Source: Chersky-840 sp963810195 (GTDB lineage Bacteria; Actinomycetota; Acidimicrobiia; Acidimicrobiales; UBA8190). From it: 64,000 bases of DNA. Positions 56,897 through 64,000 of the stretch are shown piece after piece. Below the pieces are notes generated by a model. It was not told the DNA's origin, made no database searches, and saw only the letters and a program-made list of their open reading frames with translations. A program made the position numbers and the translations under genes. The stretch's first letter is position 1; each line of letters starts with the position of its first letter. Where the stretch lies: NCBI GenBank assembly GCA_963810195.1, contig CAWEMO010000005.1, positions 682,001 to 746,000 of the forward strand, read 5' to 3'.

Positions 56897-57181
56897 GCCC
56901 GTGACGAGCCGGCGAGCACGGAGCCCTTGTAATCAAAGGGGTTTCGGCGTGGGTGTAGGTGGTGGCAGCCGGCTCCAAGTCGACGTCAAGGCCGTCCGTT
57001 TCGCTCCGGCTCCTTCGGGACGGCCCTCCGGACCGGCCTTGACCCCGCCACGCCGGCTGCGGTGAGGCTCAGGCAGGCTGACACAGCCTGCCGTCGACGA
57101 CAACGAGATGCTCGATCGGTGTGACACGCCCGGGGGTTCTACCGTCGGTGCTGAAACCAATCCGAAAGGAGCTGGCCCCCG

Positions 57182-58436
57182 GTGCGCGTCACCACCGCGT
57201 TCTCTCGCCTCCTGCGCCTGCCCGGTATCTGGGTGCGCGAAATGGCCTTCCTCCCCGACACGGTGGCGGTCACCGTCGCCCCGCGCCGCCTGCACCTGGT
57301 GTGTCCGGAGTGCTCGTTCACGACCCGCTCCTGCCAGGACACGAGGCGCGTGGACTCGGTCTGGCGCCATCTCGATCTCGGGGTCTTCAATCTCGAGGTG
57401 CGAGCCCGGCTGGGGCGCCTGCGCTGCCCTGTCCACTCGGTTCGGGTGGAAGGCGTCCCCTTCGCCCGATCAGGAGCACACTTCACCCGCGACTTCGAGG
57501 ACCTGGTCGGGTTCGTCGCCACGACGACGGACAAGACCGCCATCGGCCGCCTCCTGCGCGTCGACTGGGACACCGTGGGACGGATGATCGCCCGGGTGAT
57601 GGAGACGGCCTCGACCCCAGGCCGCCTCGAGGAGCTGTTCGAGATCGGCGTCGACGAGGTCAGCTGGCGCAAGCGCCACAAGTACCTGACGCTCGTCTCG
57701 GACCACCAGAGCCGCAAGGTCGTCTGGGGCAAGGAAGGCCGAGATACCGCCACTCTGGACTGCTTCTTCTCCGAGCTCGGGCCAGCAGCGCGCCGAGAGT
57801 CACGGCGGTCTCGATGGACATGTCTGCCGGCTACGCCAAGTCGGTCAAGAAGGAGGGGCATGCCACCAAGGCGATCATCTGCTACGACCCTTTCCACGTC
57901 GTCGCCCTCGGCACCAAAGCCCTCGACACCGTGAGGCGCCAGCAGTGGCAGGAGATGCGCGGGCCGACGAGACTGCGGCCAAGCGGTTCAAGGGGGCGAC
58001 GGTGGTGCTTGCTCAAGAACCCCGAGCACCTGGACGAGGACCAGGCGGCCACCCTGCGCAAGCTCCGGCGCCAGGGCGGGGACCTCTGGCGTGCCTACTC
58101 CTTGAAGGAGGCCCTGCGGGCCGTCTTTGCCGGAGACCTCGACGAGGCCGAGGTCGCCTACTTGCTCGACCGGTTCTGCTCACGCGCATCGCGAAGCGGT
58201 CTCAAGCCCTTCGTCAGCCTGGCTCAGACCATCCGCAAGCACCGGGCGGGCATCTTGGCAGCCGTGCGTCTTGGGCGTGAACAACGCCCGCCACGAGTCG
58301 CTTAACCGGCGGGTGCGGCATGATCATCAACCGCGCCTACGGCTTCCACTCTGCCGGGCCGCGCTCGGCGCTCATCATGCTCACCGTGGGCCCGATCACC
58401 CACGTCCTACCCCACGAGCGAACAGGCATTCCCTAG
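57182..58436 (+). pseudogene. ISL3-family transposase, multiple frameshifts
   Basis: Starts at GTG 57182 behind AAAGGAG. The N-terminus has the zinc-finger part LVCPECSFTTRSC...LRCPVH and the first catalytic aspartate in IGVDEVSWRKRHKYLTLV. The frame then changes near 57785 (SMDMSAGYAKSV and ICYDPFHVVALG follow), twice between about 57962 and 58000 (ETAAKRFKG versus WCLLKNPEHLDEDQ), near 58271 (VNNARHESLNRRVR) and near 58321 (MIINRAYGFHSAGP), ending HERTGIP at 58436. Five changes in 1.25 kb show real decay. Confidence 0.85.
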
Positions 58437-60001
58437 ATTGACCCACATTCATGCCGGGAGGCCCGAATTTCATCCCCATTGTGCGGGATCGCATCTGCAT
58501 GTCGCGCGTGTCTGGGAGCGCCTCGACTAGCGGCGACCACGAGCCAGATAGATAGGTCGGTATAAAGAGCCAAGTTGGCAAAGATTGTGGTCCGCTGGAC
58601 AGAAGTCGAGAGCCACCAATGGATCTCAAATGCACCGAACAAATACGTCAAGGCAAGGGCCGTGAGAGATCCCAAGACGACGAGCCATAGCCATAACGAG
58701 CTGCCGAGCCCAACTCGAGACCGATCGCTTCGCAGTATGAGAAGTCCGACGAATGCAACGACGGCAGCCACCGGAAGGATGTGAAGGTTGTCGGCGAGGC
58801 CTGCCAGCGTGGGGCGGACTCTTTGTTCGACCGTCTGTGGCGAGCGCCCGAGAAAGGCATTTCCGATCCCATCGATCTTGACCAGTGCGGCCCAGGCCAG
58901 GCCAGGGGCGGTCATGACAATTGCAATGACAACGGCTGTCACAGCAAACATCGTTCGTCTTGCCCAGCCGGAAGGCAGTGGGCGTACCTTCAGGTAATTC
59001 TCGTCGACGCCTGATCCCCCGAAACCGATAAGGCTTGAACTAGATGCTCGCAGGGCGACCAGGTACCGGAGTGCAATCAGGACGAAGATCATTAGTGCCG
59101 TCGTGAGGCCTTCGTTCTTGGTAAGACTTGCGACAGTCGCGCACAGCCACGCGACGGCGAGATTCCTCGACGAACGAGGGAGAAGAAGGCCGAAGACTAT
59201 TGCAGCAGTTGCCGTTGCCGCCCACAGCAGGTCGGCGTATCCGGCGATGGCGTAGCCGCCGGCGAGACCGAACCCGACCAGACAAACGCCCACGGCTACT
59301 GCGATGGCGGCCCCTCGAGCCACGGCCTGCCCCTTTCTCTTTGCCGCTTCGACAATGCCGCATGCGATCACACCCAGGCCGCAGGCGTTGAGGACGCTGG
59401 TCAGGATGACCGCTAGGCGGATATCGATACGACCTTCACTCACGAAGGCCATAGCGCCACTGGCGGGCACGAGAGGCGGGTAGTCGGGGTTCGAAAATCC
59501 GTATGCCGGATTCTTGAGACCCGACAGGAAGGCGTGATGTCCTCCGTAGATGAAGATCGAATGAAGTGTCCAAATGGCGTATGCGTCGTCGAAGATCATC
59601 GGAGTACGCAAGGCTTGCAGGGGCCATGCGACGGCCCCTGCCACGGCGAGAATGGTGATCCAGGACCATGGTGACGGAGTCAGGCGTAGAACCCTTCCGA
59701 AGCGACGAAGCGGAGCACGAACTGATGGATGCGGCGCTGGTTCAACTTCGATTGTCGCCCGTGAAGCGATTTTCCACAACTGCCACACGCCCACCACATT
59801 GGCGAGGGCGGCCAGGACGACGAACCACGGAAGGATCGAGCCACCGATAGCCAGCTCGAACTCTGCTGCCAAAGCAGCTAGCACCGACCCCGCCAGTGGC
59901 ACGAGAAAGAGCGCTGTGGGGCGCAGCCCGACGACAGCCACAGTCGGTACTAGAGCGGGAAAGGTGAGAAGACACAAGGCCCACGCAGCATGCGCGATCA
60001 T
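58433..60001 (-). CDS. GT39/GT-C-like polytopic membrane protein, 3' end overwritten by the IS
   Basis: A 522-residue protein from ATG 60001, overlapping the stop of the upstream gene (ATGA). About 11-12 spans; after one of the first spans the loop FDDAYAIWTLHSIFIYGGHH has the acidic pair and GT-C layout of protein mannosyltransferase-like enzymes, so lipid-linked sugar transfer is a reasonable guess. The last 12 residues (EIRASRHECGSI) and the stop are encoded by the right terminal repeat of the IS, so the native C-terminus has been lost. Confidence 0.78.
   Translation of the reverse strand: MIAHAAWALCLLTFPALVPTVAVVGLRPTALFLVPLAGSVLAALAAEFELAIGGSILPWFVVLAALANVVGVWQLWKIASRATIEVEPAPHPSVRAPLRRFGRVLRLTPSPWSWITILAVAGAVAWPLQALRTPMIFDDAYAIWTLHSIFIYGGHHAFLSGLKNPAYGFSNPDYPPLVPASGAMAFVSEGRIDIRLAVILTSVLNACGLGVIACGIVEAAKRKGQAVARGAAIAVAVGVCLVGFGLAGGYAIAGYADLLWAATATAAIVFGLLLPRSSRNLAVAWLCATVASLTKNEGLTTALMIFVLIALRYLVALRASSSSLIGFGGSGVDENYLKVRPLPSGWARRTMFAVTAVVIAIVMTAPGLAWAALVKIDGIGNAFLGRSPQTVEQRVRPTLAGLADNLHILPVAAVVAFVGLLILRSDRSRVGLGSSLWLWLVVLGSLTALALTYLFGAFEIHWWLSTSVQRTTIFANLALYTDLSIWLVVAASRGAPRHARHADAIPHNGDEIRASRHECGSI
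58441..58472 (-). repeat. Right terminal inverted repeat of the ISL3 element
   Basis: Mirror copy of the left repeat (28 of 32 matches). It codes on the reverse strand for the final residues of the neighbouring membrane protein. Confidence 0.88.
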
Positions 60002-60366
60002 CGTCGCACCGCCACTAACTGAATACCATCGCACCCTTTGGGCACTTGCTTCACCGTCACGGTCCATTGGGCGACCGCCGCCTTGGCCGTCGCTTGTGCC
60101 CACTGGGCTGTAGATACCGTCAAGATCCAGAAATCGTCGCTATTCGGGGCCTCCATGTAAACCCGAGCTCCCTCGGGGACGGCATGTCGGAACGCGGCCT
60201 CGAGACACGTGAGTTGGTCGTATCGAGTCGTCCAGGCCCGGGCGGACGCCTGGTTTGCCAGTAACGACGTCGTCTTGACCGACGTGTGACTTGCCGAGAC
60301 GATCACTACCACTGCGGTCGCGGCCACGATCGCTCGGACGAGGCCACGAACCACGAAGCGACTCAT
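59998..60366 (-). CDS. Small exported hypothetical protein
   Basis: A 122-residue protein with an N-terminal hydrophobic segment (VRAIVAATAVVVIVSASH, about 9-27) acting as signal or anchor, then an outer domain with two cysteines (LTCLEAAFRHAVPEGARVYM and PKGCDGIQLV) that could be disulfide-linked. Family not recognised. It is translationally coupled to the GT-C-like gene and may be its accessory. Confidence 0.7.
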   Translation of the reverse strand: MSRFVVRGLVRAIVAATAVVVIVSASHTSVKTTSLLANQASARAWTTRYDQLTCLEAAFRHAVPEGARVYMEAPNSDDFWILTVSTAQWAQATAKAAVAQWTVTVKQVPKGCDGIQLVAVRR

Positions 60367-61050
60367 GGCGAGTTCCTCTGGGTGAGTGACCAGAAGTCCG
60401 TTGGGCTTGTCCCTCGGTCAGGGGCCCGGAGGCGCCTGGACAATGATGCCGCGTGGGCGATCACCGGTGGCTCGTCTTAGACGGACGTGCCGACTCGGGG
60501 CGAACGACGAGTTGTGCTGGGCATGAAGCTTCAGAGCGTACCGTGAGCATGACGCCGAGCACGACATCGGAGGCCTGTCACTCCCGACTTGGTGTCGCTT
60601 GAGGCGCGGCTCCTTTCGGCAGCGTTGTGGGTCACGCCAGGAGAGCGGCGGGCAGACACTGTTCACGAGCTGGCCGTTGCTGGCGTGACCGGAGGTGGGT
60701 GCTGCGACGATCAGGTCGAGCACTGCATTGCACGTTCGACTGAACCGCCGGTGAGTAACGACCCGGCGCTCGTCGATCTTCCACTCGAGCTTTCGTCCCT
60801 GAGCTCCTGATCCGACGAGATGGCTCGCACCAAACCGGTCATCGGATTGCGCGGTGCTGGAGACGATCGTCAGGACGAGGGCCGTCATGAGCTGACGAGT
60901 GAATCACTCGGCGTGCTGGTGACATCGCTGCGAGTGGTATGGGCGCCCCGCGACGTGAATACGGAGGTGTCGGACTGTCTGGCTTCGGGGTTCGGTGAGT
61001 ACCAGCGTCGACGTTTGCATAGGTGCACTGATGTAACCTAAAGAATCACG
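60367..61050. other. Long region without a confident gene
   Basis: Some 680 bases with lower GC than the left of the window. Open frames exist on both strands (for instance reverse 60418-60888) but composition is irregular and no domain or ribosome site is recognisable. Could hold remnants or regulatory RNA; nothing specific is seen. Confidence 0.35.
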
Positions 61051-62109
61051 ATGGATGCGGCTTCACTTGGTCGGCACGTGCCTCGTCTCCGGTCTCTTTT
61101 GGAGTCGCGTGACGACTTGGCCGACCACAGCTCACGCTTGGAAGCCGAACGCGATGACCTGAGAGTTCGCAACCAAAGATTGGAAGCCGAGCGCGATGAC
61201 CTGGCTGCCGCCCGTATGCGGTTGGAATCCGAGAACCGGAATTTGACCGACAGGTTCGCTGCGCTTCAGGAAACGTTTGATCGGTACGGATTGTGGCCTC
61301 CGGGCCACTTCTATTCTCCTCATCCTGACCTCGACGCCGTCCGACAGGACGAGGCTCGAATCTTCGGCCACGAGCCCGATTCCTTGGCTCGTGTCGATTT
61401 AGGAGTCGAGCGGCAACTCGAGCTCCTAGACCACCTTGTGCCGTTCAGCAATGAACAACCCTTCTCGGTCCAACCCGACGGGCGACATCGTTACTACTAC
61501 GACAACATTTGGTTCGGGCCGGGAGACGCGCTCGTATACCACTGTCTCCTCCGTCACCTTCGGCCGACTCGGGTCATCGAGGTGGGCATCGGGTACTCAT
61601 CGGCCCTCCTCCTCGACACCGATGACGAGTTCCTCGACAACAGCTGTACCGCGACATTTATCGACCCCCACCCTGGACGGATGCTCGAGTTGCTCGGCTC
61701 CAACGATCAGAGCGTCGAAATCATCGCTGAACCCGTCCAAAACGTGGCTCCAAAAGTCTTCTCGTCGCTCGGGCCAGGCGACATCCTGTTCATTGATTCG
61801 AGCCACGTCACCAAGGCGGGAAGTGATGTTAACCACCTGTATTTCGACGTCATCCCCTCCTTGCCATCCGGGGTGCTCATTCATATCCACGACATCTTTT
61901 GGCCGTTCGAGTACCCCCGATCCTGGATTCTGGAGGGAAGGGCATGGAACGAAGCTTACCTCGTTCGTGCGTTTTTGACTGCAAACCAGGATTTCGAGAT
62001 CGTATGGTTCAACAACTATCTCGCGCGCTGTCACTGGGACCAGGTCAGCACGGCTTTACCGATCTGGTCCGAGAACCCCGGCGGAAGTCTCTGGTTGCGC
62101 GTTCGTTGA
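61051..62109 (+). CDS. Class I SAM methyltransferase with N-terminal coiled coil
   Basis: A 352-residue protein. Residues ~10-80 form a coiled coil built of near-identical 14-residue units (LEAERDDL recurring), encoded by a 42-bp tandem repeat. The catalytic half resembles class I methyltransferases of surface-glycan clusters: VIEVGIGYSSALLLDTDDE (SAM loop), TFIDPHPGRMLELL, DILFIDSSHV and IHIHDIFWPFEYPRSW. The coil may set chain length or oligomer state, as seen for some O-antigen modifying enzymes. Weak ribosome site. Confidence 0.82.
   Translation: MDAASLGRHVPRLRSLLESRDDLADHSSRLEAERDDLRVRNQRLEAERDDLAAARMRLESENRNLTDRFAALQETFDRYGLWPPGHFYSPHPDLDAVRQDEARIFGHEPDSLARVDLGVERQLELLDHLVPFSNEQPFSVQPDGRHRYYYDNIWFGPGDALVYHCLLRHLRPTRVIEVGIGYSSALLLDTDDEFLDNSCTATFIDPHPGRMLELLGSNDQSVEIIAEPVQNVAPKVFSSLGPGDILFIDSSHVTKAGSDVNHLYFDVIPSLPSGVLIHIHDIFWPFEYPRSWILEGRAWNEAYLVRAFLTANQDFEIVWFNNYLARCHWDQVSTALPIWSENPGGSLWLRVR
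61138..61263 (+). repeat. In-frame 42-bp tandem repeat in the methyltransferase coiled coil
   Basis: Three copies begin at 61138, 61180 and 61222; the first two share TTGGAAGCCGA(A/G)CGCGATGACCTG. Each unit is two heptads. Confidence 0.85.
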
Positions 62110-62210
62110 AACACGAAACTTGGCAATCGCCGATCCCGGGTGCCCTCGCGATTGTGCGCGAGGGATCTGAGATTCGCTGACCGCGAACTTAAGTCGTCCC
62201 TGTCGCGCAC

Positions 62211-64000
62211 ATGCAGCCACCGTCTAATTCCGAGACCGCGAAACCCGTCGTGGAGGACAAAGAGCTCAGGGTTCCCTGGGGTGCACACCTGGCTTCTGTG
62301 GGAATCATCATTGCGCTCTCGCTCACATGGTTCTTTCCGCTGCTCACGGGGCACGTATTCTCCGCTGTTCCGGGTTACGAGGGGGTGGTGTATCCGTGGG
62401 CCGCCCAAAGCCAAGGCTATGAGTTCTATCCACAGTCTGATCAGGCGGCACTGAACTTCCCTTTGCAGAGCGAGCTCACGGCCACTGTTAAACAGGGGAC
62501 GATCCCATGGTGGAATCCCGACTCATTCGGGGGCCAACCCCTTTTTGCCGACGGATCCAGCGCCCTTCTCTACCCACCGCGCTTGTTCCTCGCGAAAACA
62601 GTAAGTCCCACGACCGCGCATGACGCATTGTCGGTCTTTCACGTCACACTCGCGGGACTGTTTACTTATTGGCTTCTTGCGGATCTCGGACTCAGCCCCC
62701 TCGCTGCTCTTCTCGGTGCAGTGTCATGGATGTTCGGATCGTTCACGCTTGCCTGGTTGCAGTTGGAAGTCGTAGCGCCGCTTTTTGCGTGGCTGCCGGC
62801 AGGCCTGCTTACGATGCGAAGATCGATACTTCGCTCGTGGCGCTGGTCAGTGGCGGCGGCCGCGTGCATCGCGTTGTTATTCTTGTCCACCCACCTCCTC
62901 TTTGCTGACATATGCGTGGTCGCCATCTGCCTTTATGGAGGTTTTCTCGCCATCGGCGAACTCTTGGCGCGGTGGCGGAAGCGCCGCTCCAGGTACGCAT
63001 TCGCACCATTTGCTCGTGGTCTTACCAGCGCAGGGCTCGGAGTCGGTTTGGCGGGATTTCTTCTCATTCCGACGGCGTACTTGACGAGCGACATTTCCCG
63101 ACAAACGCTCACCTTCGCGGACATCACGCGGGGAATGTTGCTCGCACCGTCAGACCTACGGTATGCAATCTGGCCCGTCTCACTCCCGATCACCGCAGAA
63201 AAGATGCAGTGGGGAGTTGCGTTTGCCGGGACTTTGACCGCAGTCTGTGCCGTCGTCGGGTTCTTCCTCCGACGAAAAGGGTCGGGTCTCGGACGGGGGC
63301 TGGTTGTCGGATCTGTCCTCGTGGCGATCGGTGGCCCAGTGAGTTGGCTTGCGTACAAGCTCATCCCGGGAATGAGTATCTTTCGCCCCTACTCGCGGTT
63401 ACTTTTCCTTTTCGACCTGGGATTGGCTGTGCTGGGCGCGGTTGGGCTCGACGCTTTGATGCGCGCGGTCGCCGGACCAAACGTTCCCCGATCGACCCCA
63501 TCGCCGTCTCTGGTCTTTCGTTTGTATTCACGCCATACGAGTCGGTGGTGGATCTCTCGGTGTATGGCCGTGGTCGTCGTCGCGGTCACAGCCCTTCAGC
63601 TTGGGTGGTATGGCCGCGATATCAATCCGCCCTTTCTCCCCCGGACACCGAACCTGGCATTTCCTGTGACTCCGCTCATTCGCGCCTTGAAGTCGGGGAA
63701 TGTCGGAGTCGCGGGATGGGCGAACCGCGTACTTCCCGCCGATGACGACTCGTCGGGTTGGGCACCTCCGATGCTCGATTCGAATGACACACTAGTGTTC
63801 GGCATTGCGAGTGCCAACGGATACGACAGCTCTGTCCCAACCCGAACAGTGGATGTGTGGCGCGTGGTCGGTGGCGAGGAGCCGGGCGAGGTCATCGCGA
63901 CAAAGCTCCAGGGCGCGTTCCAGCCCACATTCGACACGCTGACGGTTCGCTACGACCTTCTTCCCAGGCTCGGAGTCGATCAAATAGCCTTCACTCCGGC
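62211..64000 (+). CDS. YfhO-like polytopic membrane protein, cut by the right edge
   Basis: An uninterrupted frame from ATG 62211 to the end of the window, 596 codons without a stop. After a hydrophilic start the first span is followed by the loop PWWNPDSFGGQPLFADGSSA, and later FRPYSRLLFLFDLGLAVLGAVG; both are typical of the YfhO/GT-C-like family involved in glycosylation of wall polymers. About ten spans precede an outer domain beginning near 490 (PNLAFPVTPLIRALKSGNVG). Codon use has far more T and A at third positions than genes left of 50 kb, a possible sign of transfer. Confidence 0.85.
   Translation, partial: MQPPSNSETAKPVVEDKELRVPWGAHLASVGIIIALSLTWFFPLLTGHVFSAVPGYEGVVYPWAAQSQGYEFYPQSDQAALNFPLQSELTATVKQGTIPWWNPDSFGGQPLFADGSSALLYPPRLFLAKTVSPTTAHDALSVFHVTLAGLFTYWLLADLGLSPLAALLGAVSWMFGSFTLAWLQLEVVAPLFAWLPAGLLTMRRSILRSWRWSVAAAACIALLFLSTHLLFADICVVAICLYGGFLAIGELLARWRKRRSRYAFAPFARGLTSAGLGVGLAGFLLIPTAYLTSDISRQTLTFADITRGMLLAPSDLRYAIWPVSLPITAEKMQWGVAFAGTLTAVCAVVGFFLRRKGSGLGRGLVVGSVLVAIGGPVSWLAYKLIPGMSIFRPYSRLLFLFDLGLAVLGAVGLDALMRAVAGPNVPRSTPSPSLVFRLYSRHTSRWWISRCMAVVVVAVTALQLGWYGRDINPPFLPRTPNLAFPVTPLIRALKSGNVGVAGWANRVLPADDDSSGWAPPMLDSNDTLVFGIASANGYDSSVPTRTVDVWRVVGGEEPGEVIATKLQGAFQPTFDTLTVRYDLLPRLGVDQIAFTP

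Larger units (their letters stand above)
56865..58472 (+). mobile_element. ISL3-family insertion sequence, decayed
   Basis: A 1608-bp element bounded by 32-bp terminal inverted repeats that match at 28 positions, with an ISL3-type transposase between them. No target duplication is seen: the 8 bases outside the ends (CACATCGT left, TCCCCATT right) differ. Inside, ahead of the transposase, are a 9-3-9 hairpin at 57072-57092 and an 8-bp inverted repeat at 56990-57025. The right end lies inside the 3' end of the opposite-strand membrane-protein gene. Confidence 0.88.

Noticed and set aside
56924..56940. CCCTTGTAATCAAAGGG, resembling a tRNA anticodon arm or att core
   Set aside because: It lies inside the ISL3 element, has no acceptor, D or T arm around it, and the loop lacks proper tRNA features.
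57072..57092. 9-3-9 hairpin upstream of the transposase as a terminator
   Set aside because: There is no T-run, and its position inside the IS before the transposase fits a mobile-element regulatory hairpin rather than termination.
60418..60888. Possible 156-codon minus-strand gene
   Set aside because: No ribosome site, no family resemblance and irregular composition; left as non-coding.

Overview
The window is high-GC, gene-dense bacterial chromosome and reads as an actinobacterium. Supporting content: a one-domain Ku, an F420-type LLM oxidoreductase, an SCO6745-family protein, PspA with a PspAA partner, TatA/TatB/TatC, two ECF sigma/zinc anti-sigma pairs, and the order mfd, SurA-like lipoprotein, mazG, eno, divIC, DUF501, ppx. 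An Acidimicrobiia-like lineage is my inference; no rRNA or tRNA gene is present to test it.

Layout. 0-3.7 kb: ArsR repressor with a palindromic operator and a YraQ/ArsP-type permease cut by the left edge, then a NodI/NodJ-like ABC exporter operon. 3.8-8.4 kb: Ku, an M48 peptidase, Tat genes and a frameshifted ferritin-like gene. 8.5-18.5 kb: sigma/anti-sigma pair, a damaged amino-acid permease, small enzymes, Usp, PPK2, SRPBCC proteins, an LLM oxidoreductase and a PspA operon. 18.5-26.1 kb: acyl-CoA synthetase, a lipoprotein-sigma-anti-sigma operon and a run of small conserved enzymes. 26.1-34.1 kb: a small HTH gene in repeat-rich DNA, a glycosyltransferase, and a four-gene operon of carboxyltransferase, biotin carboxylase/BCCP, AtuA-like DUF1446 protein and acyl-CoA dehydrogenase. 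34.2-49.4 kb: conserved housekeeping block (short GlmU-like protein, prs, L25, pth, mfd, SurA-like lipoprotein, mazG, eno, divIC, DUF501, ppx). 49.4-64 kb: surface-glycan region with glycosyltransferases, methyltransferases and large membrane proteins, interrupted by a decayed ISL3-family element whose 32-bp terminal repeats can be seen. The last 5-6 kb uses noticeably more A/T-ending codons.

How the genes fit together. The housekeeping block links cell-wall precursor supply, PRPP, translation quality, repair and division. The 27.5-34.1 kb operon looks like a complete acyl-CoA carboxylase with a dehydrogenase and an AtuA-like protein, resembling acyclic-terpene or leucine-type degradation modules but without an identifiable hydratase. 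The right end appears to build and modify an envelope polysaccharide.

Two cautions. At least five otherwise intact, conserved genes (ferritin-like, YceH-like, mfd, DUF501, a membrane protein) are each broken by one single-base shift, which suggests base-level sequence errors as much as real pseudogenes. A sixth gene, the APC permease, lacks about 45 internal residues. No clear undescribed defence or biosynthetic system was found; the most distinctive items are the IS-supplied stop codon at 58.4 kb, the short GlmU, the AtuA-type carboxylase operon and the repeat-flanked HTH gene.
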